DNA of 64,000 nt from Macrosoma leucophasiata (taxonomy: Eukaryota; Arthropoda; Insecta; Lepidoptera; Hedylidae): positions 2,728,001 through 2,792,000 of the forward strand of contig JAWQUS010000023.1 in NCBI GenBank assembly GCA_036365455.1, in the 5' to 3' direction. Shown here one piece after another: positions 10,242-21,085 of the stretch. The number at the start of each line of letters is the position of its first letter. Positions within the stretch are counted from its first letter, which is position 1. A program made the translations under genes and the position numbers. Below the pieces are notes generated by a model. It saw only the letters and a program-made list of their open reading frames with translations. It did not search any database and was not told where the DNA came from.

Positions 10242-10274
10242 AATAGCCTTTCTGAATATTTAATATACTTGAAC

Positions 10275-10590
10275 ATGCTGGCGTCAGGGCGTGACGACCC
10301 CATCGCCCTCTAGCAGAAGAATTCTTGTACTGGAAGAGAATTCTTCCCCTAGTGCAGTCAATCAACCGAACAATGGCGGTCAAACCATTCCAATGAGGCA
10401 GCAGCGTCCTGCAATAAAACTACCACCACCTTGTTTTAAGTCTGTTATGAATGTATTTTCTTCATTTTTGAATGTAATAAATGATTGATTGATTGATTGA
10501 TTACCAATCCGCATGCCGAGCGTGGCGATTATAGCATATCCCTCTGACGGGGAAGCTTCGGTCCAGCTCTGGACATCTTTCGACTGAAAT
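10275..10590 (+). mobile_element. Family Z copy with a nested LINE tail
   Basis: The same ordered blocks as at 9020. The text is split at 10431-10500 by a 70-bp insert ending GTAATAAATGATTGATTGATTGA, a separate LINE 3' tip with a TTGA-repeat tail. Sequence resumes afterwards with CCAATCCGCATGCCGAGCGT. Confidence 0.55.
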
Positions 10591-11065
10591 GATGATGAAT
10601 GATGACATGTTTGAGTACTTTTTCACCTCTAATTTTGACCCTTTCGAAATGTTCACGGCATCCATGTCATCAGTCAAGGACGCGTCAGATATTCTGCCAA
10701 ATATGCTAAAGCCCAGCCTAAATAATGATGATTTGAAAGAGTCTTTTTGCATATTTTAAACAAACGGCTTAAGGGCCTAGCTTAGCCAAATTAGATTTGG
10801 TAGAGACACAGAACAGGGCACAAGGTAATCCCCAAATTAATGCGTTAATCTGATGCACTCGAGTTAATGCAAATGCCCTGTTGTCAATTATTATACATAT
10901 AAAAGGGAGCCCTTTTCTTTAATAACTGTCCCATATTTTCGATCCAATCCGTGTGGTCATTTCAGAGAAAATATTTTACGACAAACGAACAAACTAACAT
11001 ACACAGAAGACTGATCCCACAATTTCCAAGATTCCACTTTTGAAGTATATTACCAACCTTACCCA
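10591..11065. other. Unassigned interval
   Basis: No supported gene; weak antisense frames without known motifs. Confidence 0.4.
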
Positions 11066-11222
11066 TTACGAAACCTATCTCAATCGTTTGTTTACTCATC
11101 GGACATTGGCACGAGTAAACCGCACACCTAATGAGTAAGCTGTAATACAAACAGTTGGCGATTCACAATTGACTTGACTTAGTTCGTGTATTACCCTAAT
11201 CGGGTGATACGATTAAGGCTGA
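11066..11222 (+). repeat. Direct repeat P, copy 2
   Basis: Second copy of the ~170-bp sequence at 9652, in the same order and orientation. Confidence 0.7.
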
Positions 11223-11387
11223 ATTCCGAAAAACACTAGGACCACTGCAGAACGTGACGTCAGCTCAGTTTACTGCGATGCCGTCAGTTAATGACGTCAT
11301 ATACTTCCATAAAACACCTGCCGCAGTATATTGTGCGTCCATATAGGAACAAAATTCAGTAAACACATATTTTGAAGTGGAGTAATT

Positions 11388-12385
11388 AATTTGGACTCAA
11401 AATTAATCCGTCTAAAACACAGCTAATATTATTCGGTAGCTCTAGGCTAATACATAAGATTGACTGGGAGATATTACCTGATATAGTATTTGATGGCCAT
11501 ATCATTCCTTTTGTGGATACAGTAAGGAATTTGGGAATCACAATGGATAGATGTTTGTCATGGGCTCCGCAGATTAGCCAGGTGAGCAGAAAGATGTTTG
11601 CTGCGGTCCATTCACTAAGAAGGTTGCATAATTTTCTTCCCGTTTCCACGAAAATTGAGCTTGTACATTCATTACTTTTCCCATCCTTGACTATGCCGAT
11701 ATCTGCTATTTGAATCTAACACAGGAGCAATTACATAAATTAGAGCGTCTTCAAAATTTATGCATTAGGTTCATATTTGGACTACGCAAGTATGACCATA
11801 TTTCTGACTTCCGCAAACAGCTCAAATGGCTCCCAATCCATCTTCGCCGGAATACTCACGTTTTGTCGCTTCTTTTCAATATTCTATTCAATCCACAAAC
11901 TCCTATTTACCTCAAAGAACGCTTCGAATTCTTACATCTTTCCAATAACATGTTTCTCCGTTCTTCGCTTAACTTTAAAATTAAAAACTCCTTCTCATTC
12001 TTCTAATTTTCTAGCTAATTCTTTTACTGTGTCAGCGGTTCGTCTCTGGAATACACTCCCCTTATCTGTGAGGCAAGTTCAGACTGTCCAAACTTTTAAA
12101 AAACAAGTAAAGGATTACTATCTGACACTTTAGCTTTCATAATACCTATGCCTACCACCTTCCTTCTTTTTCTTGTACGTACCTATTTTTGTGTTCTTGT
12201 GTTTTCTTATAAATTTATTTTAGTTTTTAGTAATTGTACGCCCCTATGTTATAAATTTAGTTATCATTGTCCTCAAATTCTGGTTGCCTGGAAGAAATTG
12301 CTGTGTAGCAATAAGGCCGCCATTTGCTTTTTCTGTAATTTTATGTAATTGTTAACTTCTTTGGTGTGCAATAAAGTGTATTATT
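11388..12385 (+). pseudogene. LINE reverse transcriptase C-terminus (jockey/CR1-like), two frameshifts
   Basis: Three consecutive frames reconstruct one RT tail: GLKINPSKTQLILFGS and NLGITMDRCLSWAPQI; then after a shift near 11690 the residues QLHKLERLQNLCIRFIFGLR; then after a shift near 11990 the residues AVRLWNTLPLSVRQVQTVQ and FKKQVKDYYLTL, stopping at 12133. The order (thumb region, L-x-x-L-Q-N-x-x-x-R, R-L-W-N-T-L-P) is standard for jockey/CR1-group LINEs. The 3' UTR ends CAATAAAGTGTATTATTATT at about 12380. The palm and finger motifs are missing, so this is a dead, 5'-truncated copy. Confidence 0.85.
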
Positions 12386-12429
12386 ATTATTATATCACTC
12401 ATTTATTAATAATCCATATTAATTATTTT

Positions 12430-13202
12430 TTTACAAATATAAGTAACTTAATTAAATATAAAAAAAGACAATATTAACAAAGCACAAATATATATAAAAA
12501 AAATAAAAAATAGTGTGCCACCGGCAGCGGGAACAGGGTCCAAGCCGTCGATGATTAGGGTCACAGAGACAGGAACCTCCTCACTATACGTGCCGTGCCG
12601 AGGAGTACCGCCTTCTGCATCAGACCCTTGACCCAACTTCCTAGCTTGAGCCTCTTGAGGTGTTGGTCGAGGCTCTTTGCTATAAGTCCGTTGACCGTAA
12701 CGACTATCGGCACAATGATGGCCGAATCTACGTCCCACATGGCGACAATCTCGTGAGCCAGATCAAGATATTTAAGTTCCTTATCTTTCTCGGCCTTCAC
12801 GAGATTCCCATCATGAGGGACGGTGACATCGATAATCATTGCGCGGCGCTCCGAGCGGTCTATCACCACTATATCAGGCTTATTGGCTACAATAGTCCTG
12901 TCAGTGATGATAGACCGGTCCCAATACATTGTGGCATGGTCGTTTTCCAGAACTGGGTCGGGCACATACCTGTAGTATGGCACCTCCACGGCCACAAGAC
13001 TGTATCGCAAGGCAAGTTGCTGATGGATAATCCTGGCCACTTGGTTGTGTCTGTGCAGATATTCGCCGTTGGCAAGACTAGAACAGCCGGACATAATATG
13101 CCTGATTGATTCACCCGGTCGGTGGCATGCCCGACATATGTCGACCGTGCCATCCTTCAGGATAAACTTCCGGTAGTTGTTATTATTATTATTATTAAAC
13201 AC
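12430..13202 (-). pseudogene. R4/Dong-like LINE C-terminus (zinc knuckle plus restriction-like endonuclease)
   Basis: The minus strand encodes about 205 meaningful residues. Near its start is a Cys-x2-Cys-x8-His-x4-Cys knuckle (CRACHRPGESIRHIMSGC), followed by KPDIVVIDRSERRAMIIDVT, a PD...D signature of the restriction-like endonuclease of R2/R4/NeSL-group LINEs. The frame ends at 12561 and is followed by an AT-rich 3' UTR to about 12430. The N-terminal side abuts an ATT/AAT microsatellite, the preferred target of Dong-type elements. No RT domain remains. Clade assignment is from motif and target only. Confidence 0.75.
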
Positions 13203-13378
13203 TGTCGCAATGGTCTCAGCCTAAATCGGAACAGCTAAGGCTGAGCAAAATACATGCATTGGTCTTGGTAGCTACGAACGTTACAAATTTAGGCTCACAC
13301 AAGTAAAAAGATCCATTCTATTCTACTTAAAAATAAAGATAACCTATACAAAACAAAAATAAGAGAACGAAAGATTGC

Positions 13379-13665
13379 TGGTGGTAGAGCTCCAGTGACG
13401 GATCTCGCGGGCGTAGACCACAGCATTACCTAATTAATATACTTGCCGCTAAATGATAGTGTTCAGCACTATCGTGTTCCGGTCAGGTGGTATTAGTACG
13501 GTTCTGCTATTTCCGGCACAGAGGCATAACACCTTAGGCCTCAGGAGTGGTAACGAATCTGCATTTCAACCTTGATCTTTGTGTAAGTATCCATAGGCTT
13601 CAGTCATCATTTAGCATCAATGTGAACTGCAAGCTTGTTTGCCACTTTCATACCATAAAAAAAAA
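13379..13665 (+). mobile_element. SINE-A copy, full length
   Basis: Runs from CTGGTGGTAGAGCTCCAGTG to ATACCATAAAAAAAAA. Moderately diverged (GATCTCGCGG in place of GAGCTCGCGG). Confidence 0.9.
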
Positions 13666-13810
13666 TCATGCGTCATACTCGTAATGTGCCTTAACTTTAT
13701 AAAGTTCGATAAATATTTTAGTAGTCAAACAACCCCAAGTGTTCGTCATTTAACCCTCGATAGGCTTTCAATGTCACCATCCCCATCGGCATTAATTATT
13801 CAGATTACGT

Positions 13811-14150
13811 TTAGGTGAAGCAGCTCACTTTACTTGAAGAGGTTTAATTGTTCCATTTTAGATGGGATAGGTCAACGATTTTAGTTTAAATTATTTTTGA
13901 GATTGATTTGTTGATATCCTTTGCCAATGTTGTTTTGCTATTACTGAAAGCAAAATATTGATTTCAGTGTTTGTTCCAACTAAGAAATCTGAATTTTTAA
14001 GTTTCAACTTTGTTTTGTATCATCTATTTTAATGTTTCGAATTTGTTTCTGAGATAAACTGAATATTTTCTTTTAAATTCGTAATTTAATAGTCAGAATC
14101 TTATACAATATGCATTCATGCCTACATCTACGATTCGTTGATGATGCTTA
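13811..14150 (+). repeat. Direct repeat Q, copy 1
   Basis: AGGTGAAGCAGCTCACTTTA and TTGTTCCATTTTAGATG recur with changes at 14752, followed by parallel patches to CTACATCTACGATTCG. An old, diverged local duplication of ~250-340 bp. Confidence 0.65.
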
Positions 14151-14259
14151 ATCTGCATTTTGACCTTTAGTTTTTTGTAGATGTCTATAGGATGCAGTTA
14201 TCACTTAACATCCAAGTGAACTGCATGCTCGTTTACCTTGCCATCTTTGTAGCCTAAAA
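14151..14259 (+). mobile_element. SINE-A 3' fragment
   Basis: ATCTGCATTTTGACC through CACTTAACATC to AACTGCATGCTCGTTTACC. Only the 3' third is present. Confidence 0.65.
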
Positions 14260-14310
14260 CAAATTTGGCATTATGTATTCAGATAAGGGTATGTATTAAG
14301 GGTACTTAAG

Positions 14311-14748
14311 CTGCAATTCCGTGCATCGCGATCGATCGCGGCCGAGAGCGGCCTACGACTGTCGTCGGCCGCTCGCGACAATAGATACAGTATGAAAATG
14401 TTTGGCACCGCTTCCGTGGCCCGCGACAGACGTGCGTATATTGACATCAGAAACATCATGGATTTCATGGCGCAAACATAACGGAACTCTATGGTGAAAC
14501 CATTTTACCATTGGTTAGTTACACAACACATATTATAATATGTTTGACATTTTGACATTAACAATGTGAACTGTTATTGTGTTGTCAAATGCATGGTGTT
14601 CGAAATTTTTAAGACACGGCCGCACTCGTCTTTCTCTGGCCACGGAAGCGGTACCATACATTTTCATACATTGTCTATTATCGCGAGCGGCCGACGATAG
14701 TCGGAAGCCGCGCGCGGCCGCGATCGATCGCGATGCACGGAATTGTAC
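14311..14748. mobile_element. MITE with long GC-rich inverted repeats
   Basis: Terminal inverted repeats of about 110 bp: CAATTCCGTGCATCGCGATC on the left and the complement at 14725-14746. They include the palindrome CGCGATCGATCGCG and GCCGCTCGCG, extending inward to CCGCTTCCGTGGCC. The ends are far more GC-rich than the flanks. The ~210-bp centre has no transposase, though it has short antisense frames. It sits between the two copies of direct repeat Q. Confidence 0.85.
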
Positions 14749-14751
14749 CTT

Positions 14752-15010
14752 TAGGTGAAGTAGCTTACTTTACTTGAAGAGTTTTTAATGTTCCATTTTA
14801 GATGTCAACGAATTTAGTTCCAATTATTTGTAAGACAGATATTTAGATTTGTTTATTTAATGTCTTCAGTAATTGTTGTTTGTTTTAATGCCTGTGATAG
14901 CTTAGATGATGGATTTTACTGTTTAACTTTGTTCTTGTGTTAATATCTTCTATTAAAATTCATAACTTAGCAAGCAGAAGTTTATGTATTCAAGCGTACA
15001 TCAGCGATTC
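14752..15010 (+). repeat. Direct repeat Q, copy 2
   Basis: Second copy of the sequence at 13811, starting right after the MITE with TTTAGGTGAAGTAGCTTACT and ending near CATCAGCGATTCACGC. Confidence 0.65.
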
Positions 15011-15194
15011 ACGCATGAACGGTGATGTTTATTTAAGTCCCGTTTAAAAGGTTATCGCTTAAGGTTATTACTAACTTTTGCTCGCGACTTTTACTGCGTG
15101 GAATTCATTACAAAAATAACGGACTTCCAGATACATCTACTCCCCGTTTAGGGCTTGAATTTTGAAAAAAAAAATTAAGTATAATAATATGTCC

Positions 15195-15395
15195 CTATAG
15201 GTTCTACTGGGATTTTTCCATTTTTTGGAAAATACCCAGTACCTCGACGTTTGGTAATGTGCCCGGAGATTTTAACAGCTTCGCCACCTGTTACATGGGC
15301 CATAACGTAACCGGCGAATCGTGGGTGCTTGCATGTATGCTTGAATGCAAGCATTTGCCTTACCCTTCGGGCATTATAGGCGTGAAGTTACGAAC
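15195..15395 (+). mobile_element. SINE-B body and tail (headless)
   Basis: GGTTCTACTGGGATTTTTCC, GTTTGGTAATGTGCCCGGAG and the tail CGTAACCGGCGAATCGTGGG follow the SINE-B order. The left breakpoint of the 6.4-kb tandem duplication falls inside it at 15288. Confidence 0.75.
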
Positions 15396-15854
15396 TTACG
15401 TTACTAAAGATTAAATTAGTTGAAGTTGAAATTATTAAAGATACACGTGTAACGGATTGATGTCGAGCTGAGAAATTCATAAGTAAGAAAAACATTTCAG
15501 GATTACGTCACCCACCGTAGGATAGGATACGAAACCTTTTCGACAATGTACTCTATATATTTCCGTCAATACAGACGGATAATATCAATAATAACCAATA
15601 ATACGGAGAGACCGAGAGATACCTACTTAAAGTTTTTTTTTAAAGTAAGAATTGTAGACACATGACCAAAAACTTGCTAAGAGAAGTTTGGGAGTGGAAA
15701 ATTTACAAAACTAGAATCTAAGAAGAAACTTAACAAATGTTTTTGAAGACTTACAACCAACTACATACCTAATTTATGCCAAGAAAAAGGCAAACAAATA
15801 CATGGTTTACTACCTAACGATCTACATTTGCAAAAATTCCCTAGTTTTTAGGTT
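15396..15854. other. Unassigned part of the tandem unit
   Basis: No gene found. The paired sequence is near 21813-22280, with about eight to ten visible differences in the first 300 bp. Confidence 0.5.
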
Positions 15855-16440
15855 TGAATAATGTAATGAAAAAATAAATAGATATTTTCTATGAAGTTCT
15901 TCATATTTTCGAGTAAAATACATTTGGTTGACTATTACTCGCAGACTTGTAAAGTCAACTTAAGTGTGATAGTTTTTTTTATAATTTTGTAATAATATAG
16001 CTCTTATTGCCGTAACATTTGAATTTTTAACAACAACCGTTTAGTTGGTTAAGATGAGGGACACTTGACTCTAACGAAAATTGGCAATTTTAAGCTTAGC
16101 AAGTCACGCACAGTTAACTAAATCAAAAAATGATATTAGCACATCCCTATCATTTTAACACCGTAGGAAACCAAAATTAAAAAAATATATATTTGCGCGT
16201 TACCTGAAGGGGAGGTACCCTAAATATTTTTTTTCACGTTTTTATTCTACCACTTTGTTGACGTGATTGAGGTGTATGCTTGTGCTAAATTTCAAGTCTC
16301 TAGTGCCAAAAGTTATAGGACGGACAGACGGACAGACAGACAGACGGACATGGTGAAACTTTAAGGGTTCCTTATTTACTACGGAACCTAAAGGTTCCTT
16401 GTTTACTACGGAACCCTAAGAAGGGCCGAATGCGAGTCCG
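15855..16440 (+). mobile_element. Dispersed repeat family X
   Basis: Ordered motifs shared with 22290, 52185 (inverted), 57545 and 38422: AAAATACATTTGGTTGACTA, ACAACAACCGTTTAGTTGGT, CAGTTAACTAAATC, a GCGCGTTACCTG-like GGGGAGGTACC, and a GGACAGACGGACAGACAGAC run before ACTACGGAACCCTAA. Non-coding and unclassified. Confidence 0.6.
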
Positions 16441-16734
16441 ATGTAATTTTTTGTAAAACCTGTCATACCAGAAATGGCGTAATTTCTTTTTTGTAGGACC
16501 GAACCCGTAGCAAGTGTAATTAGAATTAAAATTTTCAACAATCACATGTAATGCTTCTTAAATAATCAGCACCGCTACTTGAAGCAGTGACTGTGATCGA
16601 AAGCGACAGGCGTGTCGCGTCTTGGAGCGATAAATCAACGTCCGAGAAGCAGTCTCAGGTCCTGGGAAGTTTCCTATTCCGTATTTACTGGCACGACATT
16701 TTATGCACTTTGAAATTATTTTGCTGGGTTAATT

Positions 16735-17035
16735 TCCATTGCCTTAGAAGTTTAGTGGTAGCAGGACACTACTACTACGCTGGGGTACTGGATTCGAGTC
16801 CCGGGTCGATTGAAGGGAGTTATATCTCTTGTGATATTGGAATTTTATATCTCTTGTGATATTGGGATTTTACATTTTCTGGAAGTTGCCCAGTACTCGA
16901 GCCAAAACATAGCGGCGAATCGCAGTTGTTTGTTGCTGAATGCTTTTGTGCATGCATTTGCATCTGCCTACCCTCTTCTCCCTTTCCTTTAGGGGTTACA
17001 GGTGTGAGGTTACGTTTCATTCCAACTACATCTGC
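16735..17035 (+). mobile_element. SINE-B copy (tandem unit 1)
   Basis: A-box side CTTAGAAGTTTAGTGGTAGC and B-box-like GGATTCGAGTCCCGGGTCG are followed by a body with duplicated TCTCTTGTGATATTGG and the GGGGTTACAGGTGTGAGG tail. Its paired copy is at 23182. Confidence 0.7.
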
Positions 17036-17461
17036 AAACATCAATTGAATCAACGCAAGGAATTGAGCATAAGGTGGATCAGAAAATTACAGCAAATGAT
17101 ATCAAAGTCAACGCAATCCTAAGATCCTTCCCAAATGAACGATTTAGAACTAGCAAAATAAAGTCATGTTACCGTTCATTGAGTTTGATCTAGGACGTTG
17201 ATTTATTGCTCAGAGAGGCGATACGTCTACAACTTTTGCTCGCAGTTAGAACTTCAAGCGACGGTATTCTCTTACAAATGTTAAATACATGAAATTTACA
17301 AAGGTTTAAAAATAAAAGTGTAAAACAATATGACAGTTTAAGCCAATTTTTAAGTGTATGCTTTGGAGACGAATATTTTTGCTGTACCAACTACACTCCC
17401 TAGTACAGATAATTTTGTGCAATAATTACACTCCTGTCCTTTTAAGATGTAAATAAGGTTT

Positions 17462-17694
17462 TAATATACTTGCCGCTAAATGGTAGTGTTCAACACTATC
17501 GTGTTCCGGTCAGGTGGTAATGTACGGCCCTGTAATTTCCGGCACAGAGGCATAAGACCTTAGGCCTCAGGAGTGGTAACGCATCTGCATTTTGACCTTG
17601 GTCTTTGTGTGGGTGTCTATAGGCTGCAGTCATCACTTAACATCAATGTGAACTGCATGCTTGTTTACCACTTCCATTACATAAAAAAAAAAAA
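17462..17694 (+). mobile_element. SINE-A copy, 5'-truncated (tandem unit 1)
   Basis: Begins at TAATATACTTGCCGCTAAAT and ends in a 12-A run. The paired copy at 24215 has the same 5' truncation, so the insertion predates the duplication. Confidence 0.9.
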
Positions 17695-17966
17695 TGTTTT
17701 TATGGACTTACCTTATGTTGGAGCCTGCGGGCGAGCTCGCGTAAAATAAGGAATTAATCAGAACATTAACACTACCATTTGGCAGATAGGTGGTAATTTA
17801 GTGGTGTCTATGCCATCGAGAAGACACTGAAACTCTACCATCGTCATTTAGTAAGCAAATTACTGAAAACCACAGGTAAGTCCTAGGATCGATTTATCAT
17901 GAACACCATACCGCGTCTAACACCAACGAAACGACCATAAACTTAAAATCTTAAAATTATGAATAA

Positions 17967-18153
17967 CTAGCGGCCCGCACCCGCTTCGCGCGTTTTCAAT
18001 GTTACCTAAGCGTGATGTTATATAGCCTAAAGCCTTCCTCGATTAATGGGCTATCTAACAATGAAATAATTTTTCAAATCAGACCCGTGGTTCCTGAGAT
18101 TAGCGCGTTCAAACAAACAAACTCTTCAGCTTTATAATATAAGTATAGATTAA
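17967..18153. mobile_element. CTAG-ended element (GGCCCGCACCCGCTTCGC type)
   Basis: From ACTAGCGGCCCGCACCCGCT through TTAATGGGCTATCTAACAAT and TTCCTGAGATTAGCGCG to ATAAGTATAGATTA. The paired copy at 24743 has extra CCTCTCCTGTTCG text. Confidence 0.6.
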
Positions 18154-18450
18154 TGGGAATAATATCTAAGTATATTAAGGAGTAAGGAATAATAGGCAGC
18201 GAAAAGATTTCAGCGGTCTTTCAAAACCTCTGGTTTGTTCAGCGACGTTGATTTATCGGTGGAAAAGTGTTGATGCCTGTAGCTTTCAATCCCAGATCGT
18301 GCTTCAAGTGGAGGTCATGATTCTTTTTGAAATGTTACTTGCGATTTGTTCAGCCCTCACATTTAATTTAAGAAATGATTCAGCTTGAGATTAGTGTTAT
18401 TAAATTTTACTCAGTAAACCTACCACACATTTTGATAACCTCCTTTTTTA
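18154..18450. other. Unassigned part of the tandem unit
   Basis: AT-rich text shared with 25255-25549; no gene seen. Confidence 0.4.
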
Positions 18451-18701
18451 CTGGTGGTAGAGCTCCAGTGACGGAGCTCGCGGGCGTAGGCACCGCATTA
18501 CCTAATATACTTGCCGCTAAATGGTAGTGTTCAGCACTATCGTGTTCCGGTCAGGTGGTAATGTACGGTCCTGTAATTTCCGGCACAGAGGCATAACACC
18601 TTAGGCCTCAGGAGTGGTAGCGCATCTGCATTTTGATCTTGGTCTTTGTATGGCTGTCTATAGGCTGCAGTCATCACTTAACATCAATGTGAACTGCATG
18701 C
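18451..18701 (+). mobile_element. SINE-A copy, poly(A) lost (tandem unit 1)
   Basis: Full 5' half from CTGGTGGTAGAG, ending at AACTGCATGC. The last ~35 bp and the poly(A) are replaced by a T-run. The paired copy is at 25550. Confidence 0.85.
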
Positions 18702-18791
18702 TTTTTTTAAAAATCTTATTTAATGAAAAGGAACTTTTGAACACATGTTCACACCAGTTCCATCTCCACCAAACTCGGCTCTGAAGGTGTT

Positions 18792-18890
18792 CCGCCACAG
18801 AGGCATAACGCATCTGCATTTTGGCCTCTGGTCACACTTAACATCAATGTGAACTGCATGCTTGTTTGCCACTTCCATTACATAAAAAAA
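18792..18890 (+). mobile_element. SINE-A internally deleted fragment (tandem unit 1)
   Basis: CCGCCACAGAGGCATAACGC joins directly to the 3' end and a 7-A tail. Paired at 25891. Confidence 0.7.
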
Positions 18891-19069
18891 CCTACCTGTG
18901 TTTTAATGGTTTAGAGTTCCGTATCCAACACCCTTAAAGTTTCGCCATGTCCGATCACCCGTACGAACGGGTGATCCATCCATCCTTCTGCAACTTAGCT
19001 AAAGGACTGTCAATACTAGAAACCTGTAATTTGGCCTGCATGTACATAATATTTATTATGCCGACAATT

Positions 19070-19290
19070 TTGTATGTATGTATCTTCACGCCAAGTAGAT
19101 ACCTTACGGGGCAGGCAGACTGTGCGAGTGAGCGCCAGATATCCCGGTCCTAACACACCTCCCGTGTGTCTTCTACGTTCATCATTCTGTTCGTGGAGGT
19201 GGGGAGGGGGGTCTTAGGTATCGACGTGTATTTATGCCGATTCCTCTCTCCCAGACAGTACTCGACGTATTTGGTAAACTTGATAGCGCA
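19070..19290 (-). mobile_element. RTE-like LINE fragment, second subfamily (tandem unit 1)
   Basis: Minus-strand 3' end related to RTE-1 but with AAGTAGATACCTTACGGGGC in place of the AGGTCCCTAACGGGG block. Frameshifted. Paired at 26155. Confidence 0.6.
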
Positions 19291-19338
19291 AATGTATGCA
19301 ATTATGTAGCAGAAGAGCAGTTCCCGTTATTATTATAG

Positions 19339-19855
19339 AGAATTTTATTTTTAAGGAAAAATGGAAAGAAAAATTTGACTTCAGGCGAGGCTCGAACTCG
19401 CGACCTACTGGGAATCTAGTCCAGCCGCTCTTCCAATTGAGCTACTGAAGCCCTGCCCGATTTGTCAAATCTTTCCTTCACATCTATTGCATTGCTTTAT
19501 GGTAGCAGTAGCGCCATCTATTACCAACTATGCTAGTTAGGCAACCGATATAATAGACTTTTCAGTTTATTGAATATCGTAAAGAAGTCGCTTTTACCCT
19601 TAATAATTGTTTTTATATTATTTCGCATTAGCACATGCTTGTGAAATATATTTTATTGTAAAGAAAAATGGAAAGAAAAATTTGACTTCAGGCGAGGCTC
19701 GAACTCGCGACCTACTGGGAATCTAGTCCAGCCGCTCTTCCAATTGAGCTACTGAAGCCCTGAAGTCAATTTTTTCTTTCCATTTTTCTTTAAAAATAAA
19801 ATATATTTCACAAGCATGTGTTAATGCGAAATAATATAAAAACAATTATAGAGAA
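19339..19855 (-). mobile_element. SINE-Tyr dyad (two minus heads and an inverted end)
   Basis: tRNA-Tyr-like heads lie at 19377-19450 and 19684-19757, both minus and 307 bp apart. After the second, the text turns over into a plus-orientation CCTGAAGTCA, T-rich and ACAAGCATGTGTTAATGCG end, making a partial fold-back. It is absent from the second tandem unit, so it was gained here or deleted there. Confidence 0.75.
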
Positions 19856-20330
19856 TATTAAATTTGCGGATTTTCTCGCGTATACAACATACGGTCGCTT
19901 TCCAGCATAGAGCAACGCGGTCCACCGGTCGCGGCGGACTGGAGGGGAGTAGCCATAGCGTATATTACCGATGCAAAATAGACTGTCATTTTAAGCGGGG
20001 GGAAATGCGTGCGACACACACGCACACTACAAAAATCGTCTATTACTACGAAACTCACACCTTGACTTTAACAAAAAGCATAAACAATTTCACGCACACA
20101 TTTAAACATCTAGGCGACAGGCGTTAGATCATTGGTCTTGTACTTTGACAGAGGGGAAAGCCTGCATATGGCTACTCCCCTCCGTGTTGCTCTATGCTTT
20201 CCAGCTACCGTGGTCACGGACAGACTGACCGCGGTAGCTGGAAAGCGACCGAAGCATCGGGTATTAGAAGAAGTTTGGAAGTATTTGTTGTAGGTATACG
20301 CGAGAAAATCCGCAAATTCAATTTCTACAA
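19856..20330. mobile_element. MITE-Y with TTGCGGATTTTCTCGCGTAT ends
   Basis: Left end TTGCGGATTTTCTCGCGTAT and the complementary right end at 20294-20318. Internal inverted text GCTTTCCAGC and GCTGGAAAGC occurs near 19890 and 20240. No transposase. Only the right end survives in the second tandem unit (26450) and at 6895. Confidence 0.65.
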
Positions 20331-20770
20331 TGTATGAAGCGTTATAATAGAGAATACCTTAATTATTCGTTGTTTTCATGATGCTTTTGAATATATTGTT
20401 CACTATGTTTACGGAAAACTAGAAAACTATATTATTTGTCTGCATTTCCTCAATCCAATAGGAATAGATAGACAAAAGTCTCATTGTCAATACAGCTGTT
20501 AGAATCCCAACCGGCGACAGCTTACCATCGTTCCGCCATAGGTATTGATTTTTGTAGGTGAACGACACATTCCTATAATGGAGGTAAGTGGAAATACCAT
20601 AAATAACTTGATAGGAATCTATTGGAGCGTTTTTAAATTTATCGATATCATTCGCTATATTTCCTTTCAATACAATTTATACACGAGAAAATCGACAACT
20701 GGGATGAAATACGGCATTTATTTGTATTCCGTTTAAGCAACGCATGGACACTAAAGTCTCTTTTCAACAC
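20320..20770. other. 451-bp block identical between tandem copies, with splice-like signals
   Basis: No base difference from 26472-26922 was seen. On the minus strand an 83-codon open frame (20419-20670) starts MKGNIANDIDKFKNAPIDSY; its sense is unknown. Splice-like signals on the minus strand bound a possible 47-nt exon (20526-20572): acceptor-like CCTCCATTATAG and donor-like GATGGTAAGC. The plus strand has TTTTTGTAG and GAGGTAAGTG bounding 20558-20583. I do not recognise a protein. It may be constrained, recently gene-converted, or identical by chance. Confidence 0.45.
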
Positions 20771-20789
20771 TTTTTTGTATGTATGTAAT

Positions 20790-21085
20790 AGTATGTATGT
20801 ATGTATCTTCACGCCAGGTCCCTAACGGGGTAAGCAGAGAGTGTAGAGCGCCAGACATCCCGGTTCTGACAAACCTCTCGTGCCTCGTCTACCTTCATCA
20901 TTCTCTTCATACATGCACGCCGATTCCTAAGACTTTTGACCCCACCATCAGACAGTACTCGACCTATTTGGTCATGGTGGGTCAGTCTTGGTCTCCCTGG
21001 GCCTCTGCAACCATCCAAATTCGCATTGTATATCTGTTTAGTCATTCACTCATTCGACATTCTTTCAATATCCCCGAACCACCGG
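20790..21085 (-). pseudogene. RTE-1 C-terminal fragment, internally deleted (tandem unit 1)
   Basis: The minus strand encodes MTKQIYNANLDGCRGPGRPR through DVWRSTLSAYPVRDLA. The upstream ~270 bp present in the paired copy (26938) is deleted. Confidence 0.75.

Noticed and set aside
12660..13109. 149-codon plus-strand open frame
   Set aside because: It is antisense to the R4/Dong-like endonuclease fragment, whose motifs lie on the minus strand.
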